DNA of 64,000 nt from Pagrus major (taxonomy: Eukaryota > Chordata > Actinopteri > Spariformes > Sparidae), in assembly GCF_040436345.1 (NCBI RefSeq), contig NC_133236.1, positions 11,896,443 to 11,960,442 on the forward strand, written 5' to 3'. This document shows positions 13,003 through 25,658 of this stretch, piece after piece. The position numbers were made by a program, and so were the translations under genes. Each line of letters opens with the position of its first letter. Positions within the stretch are counted from its first letter, which is position 1. The notes under the pieces were generated by a model. The model did not search any database and was not told the DNA's origin. It was given only the letters and a program-made list of their open reading frames with translations.

Positions 13003-15430
13003 ACTCCTTCATTCCTGCACTGTCCTGTATTCATTTTTCATCATAAATGTCAAAGTGTGTCTTTGAAGATTAGTCCTTTATCTGACTGGTTAGCTTTCCA
13101 GCATATACAGTATGTGAACTGTTGACTGATTTATATGCTGAAGGCCACAAACGCTTTGTTTTTCTCTTTAAACGTCGGGTTGGTGTAAATCATTTACATC
13201 CGCAAACAGACACTACGCTGGCTGCCAGAGTTTACCCTGTGACCCCCTCAGGTCAGCCGGGTCAGAGACTGTTTGTAAACCTCATGGACACACGTGAGGT
13301 GCAGTCTGCTGTGTATACACAAGGTGCAGCGTGAAACATGGCTGTTTTTGGGAGGATTAAAACACAAAATCAGAATCTTTCAATATAATTAGGACGTAAA
13401 TATCATCTACTGACATATTGTCTAATACAACAACGAGTCAGGTAAAAAAAATTTGGGAATTGTCAACATATTATATAGATAGATAGATATTTTGTTTGTC
13501 ATATGAAGTGCTACAAATTAATAAATGAAAGAAATATGACAACACACTTGATAATGTACATCTATATAACTCATTTTGATGCAAATATTGTAGCCTAAAG
13601 TACCTTATAAATGAAAAGAATCAAGAAAAACATCTGGAGTAGAATGAAAAATAACTACAAAATGAAACAAATGCAGAATGCCATCAGCAATGGCAATACA
13701 ATTATATTCTCAACAGAACACAAATGAAAAGACTGGACTCAAAGTTTAATAGAAACAGGATGTCGTGAAATGCTGCTTGGAAATCGCTCACATTGGTTGT
13801 CTCCTGAATATAATTGGGACTGGTCTTCCACTATCTGGGAAAATAGTCACACAGTAGAAAAACACTACAATGGAGAAGGTACAGATGGGTGAAAAACGAC
13901 ATCCAACAGAGTGTCTTTGTAGTGTGGACAAATAAACCTGATGAAGCACAAATCACAAAAAACGCTGTTTGCTTGTCCACTTGTAGAAAATGTTAAAATA
14001 AGCAGCAGGAAGTGGAAAAAAAACTTCAAATGCTCCAAAAAATGATTACAAAGATGTCAAAGGTCCCAACATTTAATTCACATCACTTTCATCAAACCTT
14101 TTATAGATCTCTCTTGACCTGTGTGGAAGCATCTGCATTTGTTTCCCCACTCAGTTATTCAGCTTTTCCCTTTATTTTTTCACCCATCTGTATATACGGA
14201 CGGTAGTTGAGGACAGTCGATGTAACAGCAAGTCATGGGTTTGAAGTCTGCCCTGCTCTCTGTCCACTGTCAAATTAAGCAAAATTGCTGCAGAAATAGA
14301 ATACGAATAACAAAACAAGGCTTCTCCAACCTCTCACATTCTGTGTTAAGGCTGGAGCCTCGTTGTTTTGGGAGTAACAGGTTGGTGTCTTTGGTGACGT
14401 GAAAGGAACGATAAAAAGAACAGCTGCTTCTTCGCTCTCTCCCATCCTCGTCCTCCTGAGACATCACTCTCTTCATACTCCATTTTTCTCTGTGGAATCG
14501 TTCAACCGGTAAGCTGAATTTTAAAAATACCCTATCCCATCTGATTTGTCCTATCAGAAAAGGTTACTGAGATTGTAATGTACATAAAATGGGACAAAAT
14601 GAATATTTATGGAATAATTTGAAATATGTTGATGTCATACAATATTTGTTCCATGCACAATCTGAAAAAGGATTTATACGTAATTTGTACATAGACATGT
14701 GAATGCACACCATTACTAGAGGCTCAAAAAGTGGAACTAAGAAGTGATACGGCAGTAATATCATGTAGTAAAATAATTACATTCTCAAACCAAAATGAGA
14801 AATAAAAAAATGTGACTGTACCCACATGATTTGTATAAAATTAAACTTTGTAATAGCTGCCAAACAGTCAAACTCTTGTTTCAAAATGTGAGACTTTTAA
14901 GAGAATGCTTTACAACATATTATTCTTATTAAACCAACAGAAAAAAAAAAGCCTCATGAAAGAATTATAAAAGATCGATAAATTCTGTGCAACAGTTATG
15001 TAAAAGAAACCTCAGGAATTGAACATTTTTTGAAAACTTACACTATAAACTGTTTCAGTGGCTGAGCTCACTGCGATGGTGGGTATCAACCAAGGTTAAG
15101 GTCTTGGTTTAAGCAGATAAGTGTGTTTTGGAGACTTGTAATCAGCAGCCGTTGCTTCTGTCAACAAACTGACAAGGCTACAAGAAATGATAAAGAATTT
15201 AGCCTTGTTAAAGAGTCTGTCTGTTCTGACTTTACAGCTGCAATGACGTCTGTTTCACCTCGTATAACTACCAATAACATTGTTTATACTGTACTTCTTA
15301 AAGAAAAAAAAATTCAAAACCTTCTGAGATTATTGTATTAGACCGTTTTGGGTTCATAATGAAGTCATGTAGTACTCCTCAGTGCACCATTCAAGCTGCT
15401 GTTCCTGAGCTGTGGTGTTGAATAATGGGC
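13003..15430. other. Intergenic stretch, no gene seen
   Basis: This is AT-rich, low-constraint sequence between hsdl1 and the first connexin. It holds a short GATA/ATAG run near 13477-13490 and scattered short open frames with no recognisable domain. I could not support any coding exon or RNA gene here. A noncoding first exon of the connexin gene at 16204 could lie in it. Confidence 0.5.
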
Positions 15431-15458
15431 AGAACATTTTTAGCAGAATATTATGATG

Positions 15459-15840
15459 TCACAGTGCATTTCACCTCTGACCTTTTGGATCCTAACTACA
15501 TAATTTTATCCCATTAGACATTTGTGTAAAATGTAATCTTAATTTTCATTTGTATTTTTGAGTCATGGCTAAAAATGTGTTTTGTGAGGTCACAGTAACT
15601 TTGACCTCTGACCTTTGGCCACAAAATAATCAGTTCATCCTTGAGTCCAAGTGGACAATTATACCAAATTTGAAGAAATTCCCTTAAAGCGTTTCTGAGA
15701 TATCATGTTCACAAGAATGGGTCGCCATGGGGTAACAACGACCTTGACCTTTGACCTTAGGCCATCAAAATCTAACCAGCTCATCCTTCAGTCCAAGTGA
15801 ACACTACCAAATTTAAAGAAATCCGCCGGTGCTAATGCAT
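15459..15840. repeat. Degenerate tandem repeat, about 135-bp unit
   Basis: About three imperfect units carry the phrases 'gacctctgacctt', 'cagttcatcctt' and 'agtccaagtg'. The unit starts near 15459, 15591 and 15732. Text of this kind is familiar as a dispersed fish repeat, but I cannot name the family. It stands upstream of the first connexin gene. Confidence 0.6.
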
Positions 15841-16203
15841 AAAAACTCAAAAGCAATATCATCTTTCAGAAATCATGACCCGGTTACTGACCCAGTTCAA
15901 ACGGTGCAGAGCATCTAGTCATGGAGACAGGCTTGTGCTGATAATGTAAACATGAATGGCATCCTCCTTGGCTGAGCTGTGACGCCTCTCGTCCATGATG
16001 CTTCCTTCAGCGCAGTGATACTTACAGACTTCTAACAAGAAGGTCCGTGGATTATCTTGAGTAGCTAGCCAAAACTCTGCAACTCACACCAAAACAATCT
16101 AGATGGATAAATAGCACTTCAGGTAAGAGGAAAAATATGAATTTTGGATTTTGAGTTGAACTGTCCCTTTAATACACAGAAAGCAGGACAACTGGCGACT
16201 GAA

Positions 16204-18727
16204 ATGGGCGAATGGGATGTGCTGGCACGCCTGCTGGATAAAGTGCAGACCCACTCAACGGTGATCGGCAAGGTCTGGCTCACCACACTGTTTGTCTTCC
16301 GCATCCTGGTCCTGAGCGCGGGCGCCGATAAGGTCTGGGCTACTCACCATTTAAAACAAACGAACATAGAATGTACGGGGAGAAAATGTGCTAGAATTAG
16401 AGTATAGCTTGAAAAATACCAATGTGATTAGGAATGTCTCAAAACTCCAAGAAATGCCAGCACATGAGTCAAACATTGTCCCAACTAAACTTTAAACTCT
16501 CTAAAGTTTGAGTATTATGTGTCATCTCTTCTATCGTCTCATTCTAGGTGTGGGGCGATGAGCAATCCGACTTTGTCTGTAACACCCAGCAGCCGGGCTG
16601 TGAAAACGTCTGCTATGACCTCGCCTTTCCCATCTCTCACGTTCGCTTCTGGTTCCTTCAGATTATTGCTGTGGCCACTCCAAAGCTGCTTTACCTCGGT
16701 CACGTCCTTCATGTGATCCACACTGAGAAGAAGGTGTGTCACTGCAGAGGGTGTAGTGGTAAATGCTTAATTTGTCAGGCATGCCACACCTGTAGAAGCC
16801 TGTTACTATATCCTGCTGTGTTAGGTTTGATTGCTGTGATTATTTCTGCTCTTATTCCTAATTTTTCCATTTATCTGTACTACATTTTGTCCTTGCTCCT
16901 GCAACACCTGAATTTCCTCCTTTGAAAGTGAAACCTGAGGAGAATTATTGCTTTTCTCTTATTTTTAGCTCACATATTTACTGTATGGTTTACTCAAATT
17001 AGAAAGATGTGGAGTAACTAGCAGCTAAAGACAAAGATATTTGTCAAAGGTTTAATGGAGACCGAGCCAAAACTAGAAGAAGAGTGAATGTTGGACTTGT
17101 GTTATATATTTTGCCAGAACAGAAAATGAATGCTAATATTTTTCTGTGTCTGTTGTATGTAAAATAGTTTGCTCACATGTTATCTCTAACCACATTGTCA
17201 GCTGACTGTGTATCTGTCAGTTTTCCCCCTAGTGGCCAAAGAGTGATTAATGCAGCTTTAAAGCAATACTTACTACCCAAAACTAACTCCTCGTTGACTT
17301 AAAAGGTCCAGCCAGTAGGTAACAAAGTAAATCACTATCGGAAGTTTTCATATCAGATATATTTATGAATTTAAAAAAACTTTAAAAAAAACAAAAAACT
17401 GCCACCTTAATCAACTAGTCCACTGATCAATATATGCTCATATTGCCCATATATTGTATATTATACTCAGATAAATAAATAAATAATAATAAATATGCCA
17501 GGGAGCTCAGTGGAATTAAAAAAATAGATAATGTTAATAAATAGTTTGATCAAATCAATAAAAACATCTACTACATCTACATCTATTTTTAGAAGATGAA
17601 GCTTTCTGTAGGGTGTGTTGAGAGTTCACTGATATTTTTTTGCCAAAATGTGGCTGAAAATACAACTTCTGGTGCTTAGAAGTTTCAAGGAGGGGAGATG
17701 GCGCCACACGCAAGTGTTTTGGCGAAACAGTGTGGAATCAAATGAGTCCATATCTCATAAATTCCTGAACTAAAAACTTCTGAAAGTCAGGTTTAAGGCC
17801 TCTTTCACCCAATCTCTGAACCTATCGGCCATCGTCTGATGACGACTTATCCTCTGGGAGCACTGAGCATTGCTTTGGGGCTCACAGTGTAGCCTGTGAA
17901 CATCCTGATAACAGGTATTTAGTCAATTACTTGGGCTACAAACGGACTTCAAACGGAAACCAAAACACTTCCATCACCAAAATCATGTCCCCTGCCTACA
18001 GATTTTACATTCATATGACAATATCTTTATATAGAAAAAATATCTTTCTATTAACTTTCAGCTTTTCAAGCTGCAAGTGTTTTTTTAAACGTCTAACTCT
18101 GTTTTTTTGTGTTCTTCCAAGATGAAGGAGAGGATAAAGAAGCAGGCCGAGTTGGATGACCAGGCCAGTCTGTTCCTGAGGAGAGCCTTCAAAGTTCCCA
18201 AGTACACCAAGAGCACTGGCAAGATCAGTATCCGAGGCGTGCTCCTTCGCAGTTATGTCCTCCATCTTATGGCTAAGATTGTCCTGGAAGTCTTGTTCAT
18301 CGTTGGTCAGTACTTTCTTTATGGTTTCACCCTCCACACTCGCTATGTCTGCTCCCGCTCACCTTGCCCTCACAAGGTGGACTGCTTCCTGTCCAGGCCG
18401 ACAGAGAAGTCGGTCATCATCTGGTTCATGTTGGTGGCGGCAGTTGTCTCCCTCATCCTCAGCGTGGTTGAGCTGTTCTATCTGATTGTGAAAGCGGTGA
18501 AGGAGTGCATGGCGAGGAGGCAGGACTACACCGTGACCCCGGTGACACCACCACTTTCAGGGAGGAAAGCTTTTAAAAGCTGCGACGAGATGATCCAGAA
18601 TTGTGTCAACCTGGAGCTGGAGCTCCAAGGACGAAAGTTGGGGGTGAACGGGGTCACAGGCGGGGTCAACGAGGCCGCTAAGAATGTATCACCTGAGAAC
18701 AACAACATAGGGGAGGTACACATCTGA
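16204..18727 (+). CDS. Connexin (alpha-type, fish Cx32-like), three coding exons
   Basis: Exons 16204-16332, 16548-16733 and 18122-18727 give 306 residues. The protein shows the whole connexin plan: an N-terminal helix starting [21 protein letters not shown]1, a first extracellular loop with [12 protein letters not shown] (C-x6-C-x3-C), TM2, a cytoplasmic loop, TM3, a second loop with [13 protein letters not shown] (C-x4-C-x5-C) followed by SRPTEK, TM4 and a tail of about 80 residues. Connexins form gap-junction hemichannels. Two introns interrupt the coding region: one after ADK in the first extracellular loop and one in the cytoplasmic loop after HTEKK. Most vertebrate connexins have a single coding exon. 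An acceptor at 16178-16179 shows that a 5' noncoding exon exists. It is the most divergent of the three neighbours. I place it near the fish Cx32.2/Cx32.7 (gja13-like) group but cannot assign a symbol. Confidence 0.9.
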
Positions 18728-18825
18728 AGTGTGGAGGACGTGATAGGTTGAACGTGTCCAATTTTCCTGCGTTCCCGTATTTGTGTGCTTTGGCTGTGGG
18801 TGGGAAGGGATGTGTTTGTGCAGTA

Positions 18826-19022
18826 AATAAAGGAGAAGGGAGGGGAGTAACCAGCTTCTGTAAACACAACTCAGTCACAGGCAAAATGTGACCAAAATAA
18901 CCAAACATGTTTTCCTGCAGTGTTCAGACCCATCATTTTAGATTTTTTTTTTTTTATAGATTTTGCTAAGGGTACTTTTTGTAAGGATTTCAGATAATGT
19001 TGTTGCAATTTTATTCAATAAA
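18826..19022 (+). promoter_or_regulatory. Two polyadenylation signals of the first connexin
   Basis: AATAAA occurs at 18826-18831, 99 bp past the stop codon, and again at 19017-19022 after a T-rich stretch, followed by GT-rich sequence. Either could end the transcript; the second has the better downstream context. Confidence 0.5.
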
Positions 19023-19105
19023 CTTCTCATATTGTGGTTCACGTTGGTGCTTTTATTAATGTCTCCAATTTCCCAGCATTGCTACGAACAACTATGACAA
19101 ACTAC

Positions 19106-19883
19106 GGTTACACCCCGCCTTTCCAAAACCCCGCTGTTCCGAAAATAGACTTCCATTCTTGGTAATGGCGGGGTTTCCCATTTTTTCTAAAGACCCCGCT
19201 ATTCTGAAAAGGCTATTGGGGAACCCCTGACCCTAACCCTATTGGGAAGTAATTGGAACTTGAAAGTCGGATTCGGAACAGCGGTGTTTTGGAGTGGGGG
19301 TGTTTCGGAATGGAAGGCCGTCCCCACAAACTACATCCACTTTTCACTTTCAAGTGTTGCTCCTGGCATTGTGTGCCTACATTGGCATCCACACATGACT
19401 GGTCCTCGGACGACTGTTGCTTCGAGTTGGCATCCACAGTGAAAATCTTTTGTTTATTTTCTTGTGGACAGGTCAGAACACACTACTCTAGCTCTGGTTT
19501 TTAAAAATGGCGGTCAAAAGCAGTTTTAGTTGGTCCTTGGTCACGATAACCTCGACCCTAGCACCTGTGTTCTTTGTTCTAGACCAGCAAAGTGTCGGTG
19601 CTGCTCTGGCATCGAATGCAAAGAACTGGTTCCAGACTAGGATCATATTTCGTGGAGGGGGACGGCCTTCCATTCCGAAACACCCCCACTCCGAAACGCC
19701 GCTGTTCCGAATCCGACTTTCAAGTTCCAATTACTTCCCAATAGGGTTAGGGTTAGGGTCAGGGGTTCCCCAATAGCCTTTTCGGAATAGCAGGGTCTTT
19801 AGAAAAAATGGGAAACCCTGCCATTACGAAGAATGGAAGTCTATTTTCGGAACAGCGGGGTTTCGGAAAGGCGGGGTGTAACC
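19106..19883. mobile_element. Foldback DNA element with about 220-bp inverted arms
   Basis: The left arm (19106-19327) and right arm (19652-19883) are near-perfect inverted copies. The extreme ends are GGTTACACCCCGCC and GGCGGGGTGTAACC. The loop of about 325 bp (19328-19651) has no recognisable coding sequence. The arms are rich in repeated 'ttccgaa' and 'ccccgct' words and each contains a short telomere-like (TTAGGG)2 stretch. No target duplication could be made out, so it is placed only as a foldback or MITE-type DNA transposon. Confidence 0.85.
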
Positions 19884-21281
19884 TTTGTGGAGAAATTGTT
19901 TTCTGGTTTTCCTGCTTTGTCCCACAGCTGATCTGCATCAACTCTCTGGGATTTAAAGACTTACTTATTGTTGCACAATTAACCACTAACAGCTGGTAAC
20001 TGTAGCTACTGTTAGCTAGTTAGCCCAGTTGACAGTGCAGCAAGCTGACTGCCCGGACCAGAATACAAAAAAAAATATAGCCCAGCAGCATATGTAAAGA
20101 TCACTAATTAATAGTTTATATCTCAAATGATTATCCTGGACAAAAAAACAAAGTGTAAACATGTCAAACTCTACAGCTGGATTGAGAGTATTTCTCAATG
20201 TTTGTTTTATAGGTACAACTCATACTTTTAGCCGAGGGACAACACGGTGCACCAAACTTAAATTATGTATCTGAACATAAAAGTTCCACCACAATGGACT
20301 GTTTACTACTTATTAAGCAACGTTCAAGGCCATTTGACAGAGAAAGATTGTGATACTGAACACCTGTAAATCATTACACACCTGTCCTCTCAGTCTTTCT
20401 TCAACTTTTTTTTTGGCCCCTTTTGCTGACGGTTACAACGTGACATATAAGCCTGATGTGTGTTGCATAATGTGATCAGTACTGCTGTCCTCACCCACTA
20501 CTCCAAGGTCCAACTTCTAAGTTAGTGATCTGTACCAGCCATAGACAGTCCTTTCTGATCAGGTCAAGAGGTAAGATGCAACGATCGTTGTTCTCTGCTA
20601 CACATAACTGATCATTTGACAAATTTAAGAAATGTATTTTGTGAGTGACTGTGATTATTTGTAAAAACGACTGGAACAAATTAGTAATTTTTTCCTTTTA
20701 TATATAAATATATATATATATTTTAAGAAAAGGGTGTTTGACATTGCCTCTTTTGTATAAACCTTATAATGGCATCAGATTGCTTCTCATGTATCACCTT
20801 TCAGTTTTTTACACAAGACACGTTTAATATGTTTATTGTATAATACAGATGTTTTTAAAAGTTAGTTCTACATGTGGAAAGTGCTATTTTTCTTACTTTT
20901 AAAAAAAAATTATTTTATTTCGATCCTACTTCTTCTACCTTGTCTTAGTAGTATAATACCATTGAGTTGTCTGTTTTTCTGTTCAAAATACTGATTAATG
21001 ATTATTTTAAGAAAATATTGACCATCGAGCTCAGGGTTCATTGAGGTCTGAGATCCTCTTACTTCTCTGGTAGCCGGGCTCAAGAACATAAAAAAAATGA
21101 CTTAACTAAATTTAGAAGAACAAAGAAAGCCTTCGTTCTAACAGCAGCATAGTGACTGAACACTAAGTTATGGTTAATGTTTTGGTTAATAATGTGTGGT
21201 TTTCAAGTTTTTTGCATGAATCTATTGTATTTCCTTTTTATCTTTTTATCACAGATCACTAACTGAACATCGGCAGTAAAT
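19884..21281. other. Spacer and probable 5' region of the second connexin
   Basis: AT-rich sequence with no supported coding exon. A splice acceptor (T-rich tract then ACAG, ending 21254) lies 27 bp upstream of the ATG at 21282, so a noncoding first exon probably exists within this stretch. I could not place it. Confidence 0.45.
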
Positions 21282-22142
21282 ATGGGAGACTTGGGATTCC
21301 TGTCAAAATTGCTGGACAAGGTCCAGGCCCACTCCACAGTCATCGGGAAGATCTGGATGAGCGTCCTCTTCCTGTTCAGGATCATGGTTCTGGGTGCGGG
21401 TGCAGAGAGCGTTTGGGGCGACGAGCAGTCAGGTTTCATCTGTAACACTCAACAACCTGGTTGTGAGAACGTCTGCTATGATTGGACCTTCCCCATTTCG
21501 CACATTCGCTTCTGGGTGCTGCAGATCATCTTCGTCTCCACGCCGACGCTGATCTACCTGGGCCACGCTATGCATGTCATCCACAAGGAGAACAAGATGA
21601 GGGAGCAGCTAGCGAGCCCAGGTGGCACCCGGCTGCTGAAAGTGCCCAAATACACAGACGAAAAGGGAAAGGTGAAGATCAAGGGGAACCTGCTGGGGAG
21701 CTACCTGACCCAGCTCGTGTTCAAGATCATCATCGAGGCGGCTTTCATTATAGGCCAGTACTACCTGTATGGCTTCATCATGGTCCCCATGTTCCCCTGC
21801 TCTAGAACGCCCTGTCCCTTCACAGTGGAGTGCTACATGTCCCGACCCACAGAGAAGACCATCTTCATCATCTTTATGCTGGTGGTGGCCTGCGTCTCCC
21901 TGGTCCTCAACTTCATCGAAATGTTCTACCTGGTCTGTACCAGGGTCCGATGTGGATCCAGGCCTCGCACCCACAAGATCACTTCACCGGAAAACCCTGC
22001 CAGCCTATTAGGTTCCAGGTGGCCGACTACAGAGGATTCGCTGAAGCAGAACAAGATTAACATGGAGATGGAGAGCAACCACAGTGTCGGTGGAAGTCTG
22101 GATGGGGCCAAAGACGAGAAACGACTCCTGAGTGGTCATTAA
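21282..22142 (+). CDS. Connexin (alpha-type, fish Cx32.2/Cx32.7-like), single coding exon
   Basis: One uninterrupted exon codes for 286 residues. NT and TM1 (1-43) are followed by the first extracellular loop with Cys54, Cys61 and Cys65 ([12 protein letters not shown]), TM2, a lysine-rich cytoplasmic loop (about 100-140), TM3, a second loop with Cys173, Cys178 and Cys184 followed by [10 protein letters not shown]4 (about 193-219) and a short polar tail ending LLSGH. All six disulphide cysteines are present, so it should form gap-junction channels. The sequence closely resembles what I recall of fish Cx32.2/Cx32.7. Unlike its two neighbours it has no intron after residue 43 (AES-VWGDEQ). The coding sequence is noticeably GC-richer than its surroundings and than the third connexin. 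An AATAAA at 22524-22529 probably ends the transcript. Confidence 0.94.
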   Translation: MGDLGFLSKLLDKVQAHSTVIGKIWMSVLFLFRIMVLGAGAESVWGDEQSGFICNTQQPGCENVCYDWTFPISHIRFWVLQIIFVSTPTLIYLGHAMHVIHKENKMREQLASPGGTRLLKVPKYTDEKGKVKIKGNLLGSYLTQLVFKIIIEAAFIIGQYYLYGFIMVPMFPCSRTPCPFTVECYMSRPTEKTIFIIFMLVVACVSLVLNFIEMFYLVCTRVRCGSRPRTHKITSPENPASLLGSRWPTTEDSLKQNKINMEMESNHSVGGSLDGAKDEKRLLSGH

Positions 22143-22548
22143 AAGATTTCATCTAAGAGACTGAACAGTTCTTACAATGTGGTGTACAAATCATAACAGA
22201 GCATCAAAGAAAAGTTGTATCATTGTGTAGTGAAGTGATATTATTTCTTTTTGGAATTCTACTGTATTTTGTATTCTTCAACTGGAAATCTAATAATGGA
22301 AAGCGTGCAATATTGATAATGTATTTATGTTCTTTGATACTCTCTTGTGAATCTTTAAGGGAGCAGAATTTTGTCTTTATTCCCAGTTATTGAATGCGTC
22401 TTATAAGTTATTCACATGTTCGTTATCTCAACCTTGAAATAATTCACTGAATGATGGTGATAATTGTGGTGAAGTTTGTTTCTACTGAATATGGTAGACA
22501 TTTTTGTATGCTCCATTGTTTTCAATAAATGGTTAAAATTGGAAAAAG

Positions 22549-25500
22549 GCACTGTTTCATGAATATATGAATGATTTCTGGATCAAACAGTATAAGGCTG
22601 TAATCAATGACAATCGTTATTATTGATTAGTCTGGAGTTATTTTCTAAACTAAGTGATCAAATGTTCATCCAAATCCAAAGTGGTCAAAATTGGTCCGCC
22701 ATACGGTTCAAGTTTGTTTAAAAAAAAAAAAATGTTGAGGGAGGTATAAATGCACTTTAAATATGTAGGATCCCTATTATTAATCATTTTTCATAGTCTG
22801 AGTATGGAGAGGAGAGTGACACTGTGCAATAGGTCAGTCAATTTAGGGAACTTCGGATCAAAATACCATTTTGCATCTTAAAAATACAATATAATACAAT
22901 ACAACACTACAATAAAACACAATACTATAACATACAAGACAAGACAATACAGTACAATACCATACTGTATGTGTTAGCTTTTGGCCCTTGGGCCATCAAT
23001 AAATTTGGAGAAAGTGTGGGAGTCCCTGGACTATAAGATGTCAGAAAATTGTGGAAATTGTTCATCACAGCTTCCCAGAGCCCATGGTGACAATTTCAAA
23101 TCCAGTCACTTGTCCAAAAGACATTCAATTTAATATTACAGAAGTAATATGAGAAAATGTGCAATGTGTATATATCTTCACATCTGAGAAGCTGAAACCT
23201 AAAAACAATGAATGGATAATCAAAATGGTTGCTGATTAATCGCCTGGTTAGTGACTCAACAATGAATCATTTCAACTTTGCAATAGTGTGCGTTATATCA
23301 TTGGAATAGGGAGTGGTTGATACAGATTGGCAGATTAGAGCCACCACCACTAATTAAGAGTATCAGTAATCAGTTCATATGAGGCTAAGGACATTCATAT
23401 GAGGTGAACAAATTAGACGGACCGAACCCAAACAAAGTGTAACTTATTAATAGGATCAAATAAAACATGCATAAAAACCACAAGAGCTACACAAAAACTC
23501 ACGCGGACGTGCTTAACATATTTCAATTCAATACAAAATCCTTGTAACAAAAGCACTGCTTTGTGAAGCTTATAATATTAGATTTGCTCCATTTGTTCAG
23601 ACTTGGTTCAAATCACACAGCCTGAACAACAGCAAAAAAAAAATAACTTTCTGTTGACACACACTGATGTTTTAGTCCTCACATAGTTTTCGTTGCAGGG
23701 TTATTGCACTGGATTGCATTAGTCTGTCCAGGTGCTAGTGCCTTTTAGTCTCTGACTCTCACAAAAATACTCACTTTGTTGAGACATGAGAAAGCTCTTG
23801 AAATACAAAAAGCTAAGGGAGTGCATTTGGGGTATTATTCCCATTATTGTGTTGGTTTATGTGTTACTCTAACATAACATCGATACCAAAATCACACAGT
23901 TAAAATAATAATCAATGGCATTTAATAGCAGTGCAGAAACCCTGAGCCCTTATAGCGCTGCCAATCATTAACCTGTACAATCTTGTCAATGCTGAGCCCA
24001 AAATTGTCCACCTGAGAGGGATCATTTCCAGATGTCATGACAACGTGACAGCTCGAACTGTTGTGCAATTTCATCTGATCTAAAGTTCAAGTTGCCGTAG
24101 ACAGGTTTGATTCGGTGCACTTGGCTCCCTCTCAGTCAGCTGCACACTCGGTGACTGGTCTGTTTGTCTGCACAGAGCCCCTTTAAATTCAAAGGTAAGG
24201 TCTACAATTATTTATTTTTTCAATTGTTGGTCATTTCTTCTGCACAATAGATCAAATTCCACGAATTCAAACTTAAATTTCGTTGTGTTACTTTTGAAAT
24301 AAGATTGACGCAGGCTCAACCATATTTTTATGTAGGCAGATATTCCTACCTTGACAGAGTGTTGTACACATGTTAAGTATGCTGACAAGAATCTATATTA
24401 TCTACATATTTCCATACTTTCAGAGTGCAGAACTCTTGGCATTGTTAACATACACCAAATGTTCTTTTAACTTTGACTAGATAAAGTCATCAGAATCAGA
24501 ATCAGAATTCCTTTATTGTCCCACAACGGGGAAATTTGTTTGCCAAAGCAGCCAAAGGAATAAGAATATTTACAAAAAAAAGATAAAAAATTAACAATAT
24601 AAATTAAGAAGGTAAGAAATAGAATAGACTTGTCATAATTTAGTCATTAGTTAGCATTCACCGTGAACACACTAAAGTGCCTTTCTTCTGGTAAAAAATG
24701 TATATTTACGCAGCATTTCAAAGGCGCCTAGATTACAAACATCTGTGCAATATAAATTCCTCTCCTATCATTATATCCAATCACATGTAGTGAGATAACT
24801 TGAGATAAGTCTTTGTTATGTAATTTATTTTACGGCTCCAACTTTACATTCTAAACATTCTTTACTGTCCTGTAGATTAGGAGGTTTTACAACATGTGAT
24901 TGTATCTCCGCACCAAAATAGAGTTTTTTACTGTTGTTGATGATGTTTTTCTACAATTCCTGTTAATCAATAATCAGAATGCTTTAAAATATACTGAATA
25001 TGGAGAATAAAATGGTTAATTAGACGCCACTCATGACTTTTACATTCATTTTCACAAATTACCCTTATATCCTGAGAAACCTGATACCAATTTAATACTA
25101 TTCACTAGGTCACTACAACTTAACAATGATCCGCCAAAAAATTAGAAGATGATCTGCAAATCACAGAGGGTAACCAGTGTTCTAAACAAATAAAATATTA
25201 TTATTAAAATATGACTTTAATACTTTAATATGACTTTACTACTTACTACTACTTTTGTAAGTACAAAAAAGTAAATTATACACAATATCGACATGTCCAC
25301 ACCGTATACTATGTTTCTTATCAGACTTATCAGAGCCCATATTCAGCATTTTTCTTACTATTGGAAACCAATGTCAGCTGGGATCAGCTCCAGCCCCCCC
25401 GTCCTTAAAAGGCTTATCCTTAAAAGGATAAGCAGTTACAGACAATGGATGGATGGATTAAATTATATAGTATATAATAGCTAAATGAGAAACAAGGTTC

Positions 25501-25640
25501 TTCTCCTCTGTCTCCATCTGACAGTCAGTCTTCAGCTTGTAGATACGTGTGAGATCATAGTTCACTTGGGCAATCATAAGTGGAATTAATTTACAATTAA
25601 TAAATATTTTTTGATTTGATTGTTATTTCCTTTCCTTTTC
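22549..25640. other. Spacer between second and third connexin, repeat-rich
   Basis: Mostly AT-rich non-coding DNA. It contains a degraded copy of the AGGGCTGCAAC-type MITE body (about 23030-23270) and a run of 'aatacaata' words (22885-22970). At 24491-24541 is a fragment of a dispersed fish repeat ('cagaattcctttattgtccc'). Around 25375-25455 a fragment reads 'ccagcccccc...aagcagttacagacaatgg', typical of the 3' tail of a vertebrate LINE family. No gene was recognised. Confidence 0.5.
24120..24194 (+). promoter_or_regulatory. Candidate noncoding first exon of the third connexin
   Basis: A pyrimidine/purine-mixed stretch ends AAAG followed by GTAAGG, a strong 5' splice site, 1.45 kb upstream of the acceptor at 25646-25648 that precedes the coding exon. 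This would make a conventional connexin 5'UTR exon. The start and use of this exon are inference. Confidence 0.3.
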
Positions 25641-25658
25641 CTCATCAGATCAGAGACC

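Noticed and set aside
19222-19760. Telomere-type TTAGGG words
   Set aside because: Only about two units per arm, and they are part of the foldback element's sequence. They are not an interstitial telomere array.
19213-19776. Several open frames on both strands with similar peptides
   Set aside because: They arise from the inverted arms of the foldback element. They overlap on both strands and show no protein family signature.
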